Shown: positions 43,201-54,281, counted from the first letter of the stretch. The stretch: 64,000 nucleotides of DNA from Diphasiastrum complanatum (GCA_029204225.1 CM055097.1:12942721-13006720), one strand, 5' to 3'. The notes: a model not told the origin generated them from the letters alone. A program made the numbers and translations.

Positions 43201-43970
43201 ATCAAAGAATTGACCACAAATACTGGCAAAGTATTACAAGCTATTTATTTCGTACCAAAATCGGTCATCGATACAGTACATACATAGCAAAAGTTGGACA
43301 GTGACCATCAAATTTTCCACCGGATATCCTTTCAATGACATCGGCTTTTGGGATGGAAGTTACAACTTTGCATAGAAATAAGAAGACTTCCAATTTCCAA
43401 AGCTACAATAAAATGTTTTACTGGGTTAGATAAGTGCCTGATAACTTTAAAAAAAAAGTCTCTTTTGAAGATGAACCAATGTATGTAATAAATCATGAGA
43501 ACCTTGAGGAGTTACTAAGTGTGTCAAAATCGACTATTGCCTTTCACACATATGCGAAGTGCGCTGAAGAAAAAAAAAATATTCAAGAAACTTCATGCAA
43601 GTCACAATAACATCATCAATATTTCGTCGCCCACAAAGAAAAGGCGAACATGAATAAAAAGAATAAAGGGATGTCATTAAATACTGAGAATGATGCCAAA
43701 AAATATGAAAACGAATATTGTTGCATAAGATGCTTTAGAAAAATGAATAAGGGATCCAATGTAGGGAAGATTCATGAGTCAAAGATCTCTTTCCATTAAC
43801 TTCTAGAAATGTCATGTGTAAAAAGGGAAACAAAATATTTAGACAATAACGGGCTTCAACAAACTTTAGATTTATATGAAGTAAGCATCATGCCAAATGA
43901 AAAGTGGGAAGCACACTTCATTGCCAATAAGAAGAGTTGACTTAGGAACTTAAAATGACAAGCACATAAC
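40291..43970. other. Long intergenic stretch, no gene supported
   Basis: About 3.7 kb, AT-rich. Two similar phrases containing TTTATTC(A/G)CTTGCAA and TAGTCAAGGTTT(A/G)TGTCAT occur at 40,450-40,490 and 40,543-40,583. An AAATTGACTATGAATA phrase recurs at 40,997 and 41,041. Sequence at 43,090-43,650 has weak coding look but no recognisable motif. No LTR ends or RNA genes were found. Confidence 0.35.
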
Positions 43971-43974
43971 CATG

Positions 43975-44195
43975 CCTTCCATCGTAGTCCTCGTCTTATT
44001 GTTGGTGGTCCCTCCGGTTTGGTATATGAACACCTTCGTGATTGCTTTCCACCTGAGGACTCTGCTAGTAACAGTGGTGACAGTCCAAGTATTGTTCTTT
44101 AGTAGCGAGTTGTACTCCTTGTCCATGGCTCCTCTCCAAAGATCTAAATCAGGTTGTGCATTGCTTCTTCAACTATGGTCGACTCCTATATAGAA
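43975..44195 (-). pseudogene. Copia RT N-terminal fragment
   Basis: On the minus strand, frames read 'EAMHN', then 'MDKEYNSLLKNNTWT' around 44,130-44,090, the entry into Copia RT. The expected 'LV..P....I..KW' block follows only in degraded form, and homology is lost near 43,980. It belongs with the integrase piece to its right. Confidence 0.6.
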
Positions 44196-44394
44196 TAGTG
44201 AGCAAACTCATCAATGTATCAAATAGATTGAGTTCAAATCCTTGTTGATCTTTTGGTTGGCTTCTAGTTGGGAAATTTGACTTTGTGTCGGCTGCTCCTA
44301 AGTTGCAGCTTCTTGCTCTTCTTCTAAATCTAAATGTACAGGTTGACTAATTAAATGAATTGAAATGGTAGTTCAATATACATCAGTTGTCGGG

Positions 44395-44750
44395 GCAAAG
44401 TTGATAGATTATATTTGGTTCTTGCCTTTCAGATCAATGAATTGATCTTCAATGAAAGTCACATCCCTGCTAGTAAAAATTTTATAGGTTACGATATTGT
44501 ACAATCGATACATTCCATTGAAGAACAATAGCCAACAAAAATACTCTTGAGAGAATGCTCATCTAATTTCTTTCTCGTGTCCTTTGGGACATGAGCATAA
44601 ACAATACATCCGACAACTCTTAAATTCTTCAATAAAGGTTTGGAGCCAGTCCAAACTTTACGAGGAGTCTTGGTTTCAAGTAGGCCTTTAGTTATACATC
44701 AATTTTGCACATACGTTGCTAGACAGCATGTTGCCAAAATGATTTGGGCA
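44395..44750 (-). pseudogene. Copia integrase C-terminal fragment
   Basis: The minus strand reads 'CPKGHERKLDEHSLKSIFVGYC', preceded by the 'MYC' of the usual GC.VY motif and followed by an interrupted 'KFLLAGM' in place of 'KI..SRDV'. This is the hallmark of the integrase C-terminus just before the RT linker. Several stops are present. At about 44,745 it abuts Gypsy sequence. Confidence 0.6.
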
Positions 44751-45105
44751 TGTAGTCGGTCTTTTGAAATCGTTTTGTGCGTTGGCAGACATCACATGCC
44801 TTTGTATAAGTGTGCGTATCCTTAGAGAGAGTTGGCCACCAAAATCCGGCCAAGAGGATTTTCTTAGTAGTCATTTCAGAAGAGAATTGGCTTGCTCCAA
44901 TGCCTTCATGAGTGAGGGAAATGATAGAGGGTATTTCGCCTTCAGTGAGACAACGTCAAATAATTCCATCTAGCCCTTGTTTGTAAAGTTGGCCTGCAAT
45001 TAATGTATAAGGTTTGGTTTTGAGGACCAACACATGTTGTTCGAGTTTAGATAAAGAAAGATCCATCTGTCCTGAAGTTAGATATTCTGTGATTTCCAGG
45101 TCTGC
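44751..45105 (-). pseudogene. Gypsy integrase zinc-binding domain fragment
   Basis: The minus strand reads 'LVLKTKPYTLIAGQLYKQG', then after a stop at about 44,953 'LTHEGIGASQFSSEMTTKKI', 'FWWPTLSKD', 'CDVCQRTKR'. This is the HHCC zinc finger at the start of Ty3/Gypsy integrase, with 'W.P' and 'C.VCQ..K' diagnostic. It ends with 'FWQHAV' and a stop, where Copia sequence takes over. To the right it is cut at about 45,105 by the non-LTR element. Confidence 0.7.
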
Positions 45106-47270
45106 TCGTTTATCGCCTCTGGTCACATTCCTTCTTATGTTGCACGTCTTTTGTCTGTGTCTCGTTTGATCGCCATGACTAAAGCCTCGGGTGGCATCCG
45201 TCCCATCGCTATTGCCGAAGTCCTCCTCCGTCTTGTTAGTCGCTCTATTTGTTTTCAGTTTCAACAGATTTTTGTCTCTTTTCTCTCCCCTCATCAGTTT
45301 GGCATCTCTACTCCTGGCGGCTGTGAAGCTGTCATTCATGGTTTGCGTGCCACCCTTGATCTCTATCCTGACTGGGTTGTTCTCCAGGTGGATGTTTCCA
45401 ATGCTTTTAACTCTGTTTCTAGAGCTGCGATCTTTCGGGAGCTGCGCGCGGCTAGTGGTGAGTTGGCTCAGCTTATCCCATTTGTGCGGTTGTTCTATGC
45501 TACTGAGACTCCTCTCTTTTACCGTCACCATGGGCGCTCTGGGGATCTGTCTACTATCCAATCTGTAGTAGGTACTCGTCAAGGTGGTCCTCTTTTCGCT
45601 CTGGCTCATTTCCGTGCACTTCGAGCTTCTGCAGAGGCTTTTCCCTCTTGCTTATTTCCTTCGGTTGCTGATGACACTCATATTGTTGGTCCTGCTCCTA
45701 CGGTGCTCCTCGTATTTCATCATTTCTCTGAGCAGCTGGCTTCTCTTGGTTTGTCTATTCAACCTCGCAAGTGTTCAGTGTGGTCTCCAGCAGGTCTTCG
45801 CCTGGACTTTGTTCCTCCTCAAGGTTTCCTTGCTCCTTCGGATGGCATTCGCATTTTGGGTATTCCTTTTGGGTCTGCTTCCTTCTGCTCCGCTTTTCTT
45901 GGTGAGGCTCTCCAGGAGGATGTTGCTCATTCAGATCTGCTTCCCCGGTTGGGCGACACTCAGGTCGCGTTTGGCATTTTGACGTCTTGCTTTATCCAGC
46001 GTCCTTCTTATCTGCTGCGAACTTTCCCCCCTACTCAAGACTTTTTGCATCTTCTCTCTTCCTTTGACAACTCTATTATGGATGTTTTTGGCCGCCTTTT
46101 GGGCCCAGGTTCTTTGGATGGTGTGGAGACCCTTTCAACTCGGAACCAAGCTCGGTTACCCATTTCTTGTGGAGATGTGGGGCTTCTCTCTACGGTTTCT
46201 TCTGCACCTGCAGCTTTTCTTGGGAGCTGGGCTCTTGTCACCCCTGCTTTCTCTTCTCGGTTCCTCTCTGGCTTTCACCCTCTCTTGGCGGATTGCATTG
46301 CTCATGTGGATAGCAATTCTCTGCCTTTCCAGCACCTCCTCATCATTATGCAAAAGCTCCTCCCCCTCTCTGCCCAAGCTTGTCTTTCTCCTTTTGAACA
46401 ACTCCTCACTTTTAGCTCTGATTGCTCTTCGTCTTCGCTTGGGGCTAACTCATCCTTCGGTCTTTTGTGTCACCCTATTGATGCTCTTGCTATCCACCTC
46501 CTCTACTGTCCTTCTGGGAGTGAGCGCACAACTACGCATGATGTTGTCAGAGATGCAGCGGCCGCTATAGCCAGAGATGGAAGATTCCATGTCCTCAGAG
46601 AGCAGTCTCATGTCCTTCCTTCTTCCGCATCCCACTCTTCCCACAGACGGGTTGACATTGTCCTCTCTCGGGATGGGCTTCGTACTTTGGCAGATGTTGT
46701 TGTTGTTGATCCCACGGAAGGTGACCTATTGCCTCGCTCTGCCTTCACACCAGGAGAAGCGACAGGCGTGGCAGCTCAAGAGAAGAAAAAAAACTACTCC
46801 AACAGACATCCCACTGATGCTTTCCTTCCCTTGGCGATTGAGACTTATGACACCTTGCATCGACGCTTTGAGGATTTTCTTCGCATGTGTTCTCATCAGG
46901 CGGCAGAGCGTCAAGGTATTCCTGGTTCTATTCTTGTGGCTTCTTTCAAACAACGTATTTCCATTGCCCTGCAACGTGCTCAGGCCCTATCAATTCTGCA
47001 ACGGGCGACGGTGGCTGGGTCTGCTACATCTCATCTCCCTTCATTAGCCAACTCACCACCTCTTCACTTTTCTGATCTGCTGCAGTCAGTTGGCAGACTC
47101 CCACTCACATCATCATAGTTGATGCACTTCTATTTTTAATGCCAGGATTTGGATTAATCTTAACTTTATTGCAAGCTTCGCTCTAGTTTGAGCTTACTTT
47201 CGTTTAAACTTCCCCTTCGCCTTCGGGGTGTATATATCTTTTTCATCAATGTACCTACTGCTTTTTCCTA
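45106..47270 (+). mobile_element. 5'-truncated non-LTR retrotransposon with RT and RLE-like domain
   Basis: A plus-strand element starts inside its RT domain at about 45,106, against Gypsy sequence. Its 3' UTR is about 150 bp and contains CCCTTCGG...GGTGTATATATC and TTTTTCATCAAT. A related 3' end, with GATGGGTTTTCCCATC and TTTATTAATC, closes the second copy near 49,225. Loss of the 5' end is usual for target-primed reverse transcription. No target duplication was resolved. Confidence 0.7.
45109..47118 (+). CDS. Reverse transcriptase with C-terminal restriction-like endonuclease domain (partial)
   Basis: An uninterrupted frame of about 670 codons, open at its 5' end. Numbering from codon 1 at 45,151: the finger motif 'KASGGIRPIAIAE' (11-23), motif A 'LQVDVSNAFNSVS' with Asp81, motif B 'GTRQGGPL' (141-148), motif C 'VADDTHIVG' (172-180, Val in place of the usual Tyr or Phe), motif D 'LGLSIQPRKC' (about 199-208), motif E 'RILGIPFG' (234-241). 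After a connector comes 'HLLYCPSGSERTTTHD' (449-464), like the zinc knuckle and R-H-D/N block of R2 elements. Then follow 'RRVDIVLS...LADVVVVDP' (500-520) and 'KKKNY' (546-550), the order of a PD-(D/E)xK nuclease. The enzyme would nick a target and copy its RNA there. The N-terminal domain is missing, so this copy is not autonomous. The clade is inferred by eye. Confidence 0.75.
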   Translation, partial: FIASGHIPSYVARLLSVSRLIAMTKASGGIRPIAIAEVLLRLVSRSICFQFQQIFVSFLSPHQFGISTPGGCEAVIHGLRATLDLYPDWVVLQVDVSNAFNSVSRAAIFRELRAASGELAQLIPFVRLFYATETPLFYRHHGRSGDLSTIQSVVGTRQGGPLFALAHFRALRASAEAFPSCLFPSVADDTHIVGPAPTVLLVFHHFSEQLASLGLSIQPRKCSVWSPAGLRLDFVPPQGFLAPSDGIRILGIPFGSASFCSAFLGEALQEDVAHSDLLPRLGDTQVAFGILTSCFIQRPSYLLRTFPPTQDFLHLLSSFDNSIMDVFGRLLGPGSLDGVETLSTRNQARLPISCGDVGLLSTVSSAPAAFLGSWALVTPAFSSRFLSGFHPLLADCIAHVDSNSLPFQHLLIIMQKLLPLSAQACLSPFEQLLTFSSDCSSSSLGANSSFGLLCHPIDALAIHLLYCPSGSERTTTHDVVRDAAAAIARDGRFHVLREQSHVLPSSASHSSHRRVDIVLSRDGLRTLADVVVVDPTEGDLLPRSAFTPGEATGVAAQEKKKNYSNRHPTDAFLPLAIETYDTLHRRFEDFLRMCSHQAAERQGIPGSILVASFKQRISIALQRAQALSILQRATVAGSATSHLPSLANSPPLHFSDLLQSVGRLPLTSS

Positions 47271-48490
47271 TGAATAAATGCACCAGGGTGTTATTATATA
47301 ATGGGGAATGTGACCGTCTACCGACTTCAGCAATTTCCATCGGGACCCATGGGAGAATTTTATGGTTGCTGGAGCAACCACTCAAGTTAAGAAAAGTGCT
47401 CGATAAAGACTTCTTGGAAAAGACAAATCTGTATAATCAATGGGACTATTGAACTTGGTGAAATTTCACGGGCACAGGGATACTACAAAGTGAAAAATTA
47501 AAAAGACTGACATTAAAATTTAATGATACGCATGTCACATTCAGAACCGGGCAATTTTTCGAAAATAAAGCTAGATAGGGCCTAAAGGGAACCTCAAAAA
47601 GGGAATAGAAGCCATTGCAATTAATCGAGAAAAACGCTGAAAGTATTGCCGACAACATTGACAAGCACCATGAACCAGTTACTCATGGGATCAATTGGAA
47701 TTCTGCTGAAAAGCTAACAAAACTTTAGAAAGGAACTTCAACACAACTTTAAGTGAAGTTTGAAGAAGAATAGGAATCCTATGAAATGCTATAAGGAAGT
47801 GCATGGAGAGAAAAATAGAGAGTATCCAAGGAGAGTGAGTGAATAAGGGTTGAACATCTTTGAGTGAGATGAAATCACGACTTTTGTGAAGAGATTGTTT
47901 TAGAGAGATTACTTTTGAGATGAGTCTGCATGTGAGAAGATTGAGAGGAATGATGGTTGAGTTCTGCCCATACTCTCTACCTTTTCAGATCATGGTAGTT
48001 TCAGCTATGTTTTTCAGAAGAGATTCATCTATGGAGGACTACCAGCCTTCTGATCTGACAAAACATGGATTAAAGAGTTGTTTTTGAGGGATGGCTATAC
48101 TTTTTGAGTGCAGGTTTCAGAAGTTCAAAAACAAGAAGCTGAAATCCAGTCCTGAGATATGACACTAGAAGCTAGAGCAATAGCTGGTATCTAATATGAA
48201 AAACCCACGCTTTTTAAGACATTTTGTTGTACTATAACCTGTCAAACACGTGCAACTTTCAATCGCTTCTTCTACAAGCTCATAGCTACCTGTCAGCACA
48301 GTAGATTCTTTATATGATGATTTCAATCCCAAATCCAGGTACTCGCCTCTTCTCTTAGCTTTCTTGTAGCTATTGAAACCGATCTATGGGCGCAGATCGC
48401 TGAAACTAATCTACGAAACACTTGTTCACCAAAAAGTAAAACAATAGAATCTTTCTAAAGCTATTCCATACCCAAAACTTTCAGCACTAG
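47119..48490. other. 3' UTR of the first non-LTR copy and spacer
   Basis: To about 47,270 this is the element's 3' UTR. The remaining 1.2 kb holds no recognisable gene. The two non-LTR copies are thus separated by unrelated DNA, so they are independent insertions and not one element. Confidence 0.45.
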
Positions 48491-49240
48491 CAAACTCATG
48501 CGTTGCCCTTCTGGCGGAGAGCGTACTGCGACTCATGATTTCATTCATGACGTATTGGCATCTATGTGTGGCTTTCATGTTGTTCGGGAGCAGACCCACA
48601 TCTTGTCTGTGTCTGATTCACAGTCGCCTCGGCGTCAAGTTGATCTTGTTCTTTCGCGCGAGGGGATTCGCACACTTGGGGATGTTGTTGTTGCTGATCC
48701 TTCGCGGCCTGACCTCCTTCGTCGTGCTTCAACTACTCAGGGTGCCGCTGCTTCTCATGCAGCTCTAGATAAAGAGCGAGATTATTCACATCGCACTCTT
48801 GGAGAAGGCTTTATCTCTTTTGCTTTGGAAACATTTGGGTGCCTGCATAAGAAATTCGATGATTTTCTATCCTCCTGTGCAGGTTTTGCAGCGAAACTCC
48901 AAGGTCGTGGTGCCTCACCTTTATCTATCATTACGGCTTATTATCGTCAACGAGTTTCGATGACTTTACAACGCACTCAGGCACTTGCAATACTTCGACG
49001 TGCCGTAGTTGCAGGAACGGCTGCTTCACAGCTTCCTGCACTACCTAAACTTCCAACTGTCTTAACTAGCGACTTACACCAAGCAGTAGGCTTTATGTAG
49101 ATACTCTGCGAGATTGTTGCTTTGTTATACTTGTACAGTATCTCAATTCGCCTTATGGCCTTTACGCTTTTTACATGCATTCCTTTGTACTCTGATGGGT
49201 TTTCCCATCTTTTATTAATCAAAACAGGAAGTTCATCACA
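48491..49240 (+). mobile_element. Second 5'-truncated non-LTR element (RLE-domain end only)
   Basis: Starts abruptly near 48,491 in the zinc-knuckle block and ends with a 3' UTR containing GATGGGTTTTCCCATC (a perfect 6-bp stem) and TTTTATTAATCAAAA near 49,225. It has the same orientation as the first copy. Confidence 0.65.
48498..49100 (+). CDS. C-terminal RLE-like domain, diverged paralogue
   Basis: A 200-codon open frame aligns along its whole length with residues about 452-650 of the first copy. Shared blocks are 'CPSG.ERT.THD', 'R.VD.VLSR.G.RTL.DVVV.DP', the Lys/Tyr block ('DKERDYS'), 'ALETFGCLH', and 'RQR.S..LQR.QAL.IL.RA.VAG.A.SQLP'. By eye roughly half the residues agree, so the two come from different subfamilies. 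Even so, the frame has no stop. The start at ATG 48,498 is simply the first Met after the truncation; the true protein began far upstream. It is unlikely to be expressed as a functional enzyme on its own. Confidence 0.7.
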   Translation: MRCPSGGERTATHDFIHDVLASMCGFHVVREQTHILSVSDSQSPRRQVDLVLSREGIRTLGDVVVADPSRPDLLRRASTTQGAAASHAALDKERDYSHRTLGEGFISFALETFGCLHKKFDDFLSSCAGFAAKLQGRGASPLSIITAYYRQRVSMTLQRTQALAILRRAVVAGTAASQLPALPKLPTVLTSDLHQAVGFM

Positions 49241-50860
49241 TGAGCATCTCATAGAAAGACTGAAGTGAATGGCAAGCTTTTAGTTGTAGGTCAATTTCCA
49301 ACTAAAATATCAATGGACAATAAGTTGAAGATAAGGCATATATCAGGCCCTATTACAAAAGATGTTTGCCCACAAGATTCTCCTAAAAGAACTCTCAAGT
49401 CTCTAAGCAATCATTGACATGAGAAGGGTCTTTGTGGACCACTTATGCTTGGGGCCCTCCCAAATAATGGCCCAGTACCAGTGAGTCACTCAACTAGGGA
49501 TTAAATGACAATTTTTTTTTGAGTTTGATTAACTAGTACTTTGGGGGTCTCACTGAGTCCTTGAAGCTCCAAATGATCTAAAATATTAATAGATCACTTA
49601 ATCACAAATCTGTAACTTTCACTTACCGACGAAAACATGGTTTTCAACGTTTGGAAAAACTACAATGGACATACCTGATATAAGAGGCCAAATAGTAGAC
49701 TGCGAAAATGCATGTGTTGGAGAAGATTCTGCAAAGTGTCAATCTCATATAGAAGATTTTACGGTGTGGTTTATCTAGGGAAGTGCTATTAACTCTGTTT
49801 TCCATCTCATGCATTCAATTAGTGTTAAAAAAAACATTTTTTGTCTCATAACCTTATACTTACACAAAGCTATCTCTTTAATTGACGGTCACTCCCTTTT
49901 CTATGCTTTTTTTAAAAATAGGCGTACCAAATTTTTTTTAACTCTTAGATTTACACTTCTAACTCAGGAGAGGGAACCTTCTGTCTAGTAGGGTCTTTTA
50001 TACATTAAATAAAGAATTTTCCATGTTTTTATGTTATTATAACACCTAGCGCTTCTTCACAAACTAGTAAATGTAAAATTAAAAACCCATTGTTTTTTCT
50101 AAGAATGATATTCTTTTGTTAAGTTCCTTCTTGTTATGTTTACTAACGAAAACCAAGTTCTTGGATATACAGCTCTAAAACAAGGGTGATATTATAGTCT
50201 TCAATCATATAGAGGTAACATCTTTCAAACTACAGTCAAGTTCAAGTTGGTTTCACTACATTGTCATATGGATTTTTGCATCGACTTGCATTAATACCTT
50301 AAAATACCGACTTTGTAGAAAAAACCTCGTCATACTTTTTTCTTATTTCCAATCTATTAACAAACTAAATATTAACCCTTTTTCATGCCACTTAACTATG
50401 TTTTAGTACCTTTAAGACCATCAGAATCGTGTAAACACCCGATAGGGTCAATAATGGTTGCTAAAACGTAGGTGACATTTTCATTTTGACTCCATCATAG
50501 ATTATTAAACACTCTTATTAAATCTCCAGAACTTTACGCTCTCTATTTATTGCAAGTAGAAAACATGTTTCCTAACACTTTAAATGTACTGAACTTCAAT
50601 TGTCATCTTCTCGACATGGATGACAACTGGTGGTCGGCAACGACACCTATCTTCCTCACGACTCTAACTTTCGTGGTTTGTTGTTGTGGGATGGTGGCAG
50701 GTAATAGCCGAGCTCCTTGGAAGTTGGCATCTTCCGGTTCTATTTTTTTTTGGTTGTATTTCAAAGTTCAATTCAGTTATTCCTGACTGTACACTGCAAA
50801 ACTTGAAGATATTATGAGAGTCTAAGCTTGCTTAGCCAAGAGGGGCTATGCTATACTTTG
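49241..50860. other. Intergenic, no gene supported
   Basis: AT-rich DNA. A 78-codon open frame (50,550-50,786) has a hydrophobic Cys-rich stretch but no family resemblance or splice context. No repeat end was recognised. Confidence 0.4.
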
Positions 50861-50864
50861 CATT

Positions 50865-51037
<173 letters not shown>

Positions 51038-51039
51038 TT

Positions 51040-52799
51040 GACTTCTTGTTTGGTTGCAAGAAATACGAAAATGTACTTATCATAACCAAAAAAGAACTAA
51101 CAAGCAAATAAGAAACAAAGAAAGTTATTCTCTTGCACCAGTTTCAATTTATTCTCGTGCACCAGTTTCGATTTATTCTCGTGTTCATCGTATACAAGCA
51201 TGAAAATTGCATGTTATCTAAAGAAGTTTCAAATAAAAATGTGGACATAACAACAAAATAGAAAAACAACAAAATGCTATGAGTATATATGAAATATGAT
51301 CTGGCTCAAAATTGAGAGTGGAGAGTTACATCAAGGATTATATCCTCCCTTTCTAATCTCAATACTTAGTTGTCCAAGTTGGGGACATTTCGGCCACCAA
51401 TGCTTGTTTATCTTCTCTGAGCACATATTTTATTAAGTTGTTTGTCAAATTTTGTGAGTGCTTGAATACTACATATTTTTTTATTGGTCATTGTCTTGAT
51501 ATCTAAAAAATGAGCACACAAATCAGCCAAGTCTTTTATCGAAGCGTTTAATGCACGCTGAAAAATTCACTAGAACGGACGGACTATATAATGTATGAAT
51601 TCATCATGGCCAAGACGGTCAAACCTTTGTACTATTTGCCCATCTCCAAGATGGTTACCTTTGGGTGTCTTGTAGGATCAGTTGAAAAACCTACTATAAC
51701 CACAACAAATACAATCAAGAACTACAAGCTTCTCATAAAACTTCAAAATGAATATAGTCAGGCATGTATCATATTTCTACTTATCTCCTCCATGAATTTG
51801 AGCAACAATAATTCCCATATGAATTGTGCAACATTTTCTTGTTCAAGAATCCCAATCGCTATTTTCTTGAGTTCTTCTTTGAAGTCCTTGTTTAACTTTT
51901 GGATCTCACCAAAACATGACCATGGCATCAATGTAGGCATCATAACACAACCACAATTGATTCTTTCATTTTACGCAACCACACCTATTTCATGCAATGT
52001 CATCTAATTCTCGAATACATGCATTTGCTATGAAGGACATGGGGGGATTGTAGGAAAGGGAATGCCCCTAGTTATTTGGCAATAGAAATGCATTCACACT
52101 AGCAAAAAACAACAATGCTAAAATTAGACAAAACATAGTTGAAGAGTCAACTAAAGTTATAAGGGATTTTTGTTGTAACTCTAATCCCTCCATCACTTAC
52201 GTTAGTAGGTCAAGTTGGAGCGCCTTGATGTAGGAAATATTTTAGCAAGGTCATGATTATCCTTGTCGTAATCCTTGGTGTCCACCACTATGCACTAGAG
52301 ATCACCATGAGAATTTGCCTAGCAAACTATTTGGAATCCAATTACACAAGGTTGGAATAATCTCATTTGCCTTGCTTTTCTTTTGGATGCCAAAGATAGT
52401 TTTATAGACTTTCTATTCCCTTCACCCTCACCCCGCCTAATACAACCAACAATGGACTATGAACTAAAAAAAAAAAACCATATTTTATCTCACCAAAAAA
52501 CCTTATTATGAGAACGTACATTTCTAAAATTTCATTTAGAACAAGAAGTTTCACTATTATATTATGATAGTTGTGGGTAAAATCTTTGTTGAAAATAAGT
52601 CAATCCACCGGCAGCTCCAAAAAATAACAAATGGATTTCATTCATCCAAAATGCAAGTCTCATTATTTTGTTGCTTCTTATCTTGAAGCTGGCATTGAAA
52701 ATCTTCAAACACATACATGAAACGCCTTCTTTTTAAATGTAATTTTTTTGGTCTATGTTCGCTTAGATTGTAAGGATTGGGTGTGCATAATGTATTTTT
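51040..52799. other. Intergenic, no gene supported
   Basis: AT-rich sequence up to the left LTR at 52,800. A phrase TTATTCTCGTGCACCAGTTTC is repeated with slight change near 51,127-51,175. Open frames around 51,591-52,007 show no recognisable motif. Confidence 0.4.
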
Positions 52800-54281
52800 C
52801 GATGAAATTCCAGCAAGCTCACACGTGTGGGGAATGATCCTCAAGTGTGAATGATCTTGTTAAGCTTTGTGTTTACCACATAAATTGAATCTAGATTGAA
52901 TATCAAGATCTAGTTCTAGGATTTATGACCACAGCACAATCTAGCATGCTAATAATCAAAGAATGATTGCATTTAAAATCAAAAGAGAAGCAGTACAAGA
53001 ATTGAATGCATTAGCATAATCCTCTACTCGAGTTAGAGAGAGAAAGAGAGAGCAAAATTCAAGCAAACAATAGTATAGATCCAAATTGACATGGAATAGC
53101 TTCAAAGCTTGGCTCTTCATCAAAAATTATGAGAGAGCTTACACATATTTATGGAGATTGGAGTAGCTCGAGGTAGAACCATCTCCTTTCTACTTTCTTC
53201 TGTAAAAATTACAGCAAATAAGGATCCTAAAACACTTGAAATGATGAGGGAAACAATAGATTATGATTTCATAAGATTAGCACAAGTTGAACCATCAAAA
53301 TCCATCAAAAATCTATGCTTGAACCTCACTAAATGGCCCAAATCCTTGAAGAAGGCTTCACACGTGTGAAAGTACGGCCTCCCACAGTCTGAGTACTGTA
53401 CACCAGACCTACATTCAATCCTATAATCATTAGTAATCACAAGTACTCAAACAATTATGAACATAGAGAGCAATTGCACCATTATGAGAGAAAAAACATG
53501 AAATTGCTTGATTCATTTTGGTGAGATATCATCACCTATATATACATGATCCATCACGGTTTTGGGCAGGTATGAGTAGCCCTAAACCTATCCCTAATGC
53601 TAATTTTGGTGGATCTTTCATCCCTACCAAGTTAGGGTTGGAATCTTGGAGATCCCTCAACAATGCAAAAATTACCAAAAATAGCTCCTATTTTTTCTCC
53701 CTTGTATCTAAGCATAATTTGGACTCATTCCAAAGGTTCTAACACTTAGGTCTACTTGAGAACATCCTTATGAATGGAATCCTATGCTATTTGGCACGTG
53801 TGACAAGCCACATCATGACCATCTAACTATTTACAAGTCATATGACCAAAACTAGTCAAGCTAGAATTGTGAATTTTTAACATCTTCCACATCTAAAAGT
53901 GAAAACTAGAAAACTAGTGACATTTGTCACTTTACATGCATGCATTTCTACCTACTTTTACCAAGTGTCAAATTCTAAACTAGAATTGTACAAATCACCA
54001 TGCAGGTGTCCAATTCACTTTGTGCATGCCTTGCATGTCACTATGGAACACTTACAACCATTGCATGTGATGTGCCACGAGTTTCTACAAGCCCATAATT
54101 GGCATTTTTATGTCTACATTCTATATGCATGTTGTATATGACCAACTAGACTCAAGAAACCATGTAGCTCGAGTTTCTTCTTGGCCAAATTTGGCATTTA
54201 CAATATGAAACATTACATACACATAGAAAAAACTTTTTCTAAAGCCTGAAGTCAAGGTAGATGATTTTTCATTTTTCAACA
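52800..54281 (-). repeat. 3' LTR (left), with CACGTG motifs
   Basis: Runs from GATGAAATTCCAGC to CATTTTTCAACA, about 1,480 bp. The expected leading T is C here (CGATGAAA versus TGATGAAA in the right LTR). It contains CACACGTGTGGGG at about 52,823, TCACACGTGTGAAAG at 53,359 and GGCACGTGTGAC at 53,793. A TATATATA at about 53,537 could be the minus-strand TATA box. Confidence 0.8.

Noticed and set aside
43090-43650. Possible coding sequence near 43.1-43.6 kb
   Set aside because: Weakly protein-like phrases but many stops and no recognisable domain.
44956-45609. 217-codon minus-strand open frame
   Set aside because: Only its last ~50 residues are real (Gypsy fragment). The rest is the antisense shadow of the RT frame.
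45191-46974. Several long frames overlapping the RT gene on both strands
   Set aside because: They are hydrophobic or Arg-rich shadows caused by codon composition of the RT frame.
50550-50786. 78-codon frame with a hydrophobic Cys-rich stretch
   Set aside because: No homology signal, no splice context and no regulatory context; chance is likely in AT-rich DNA.
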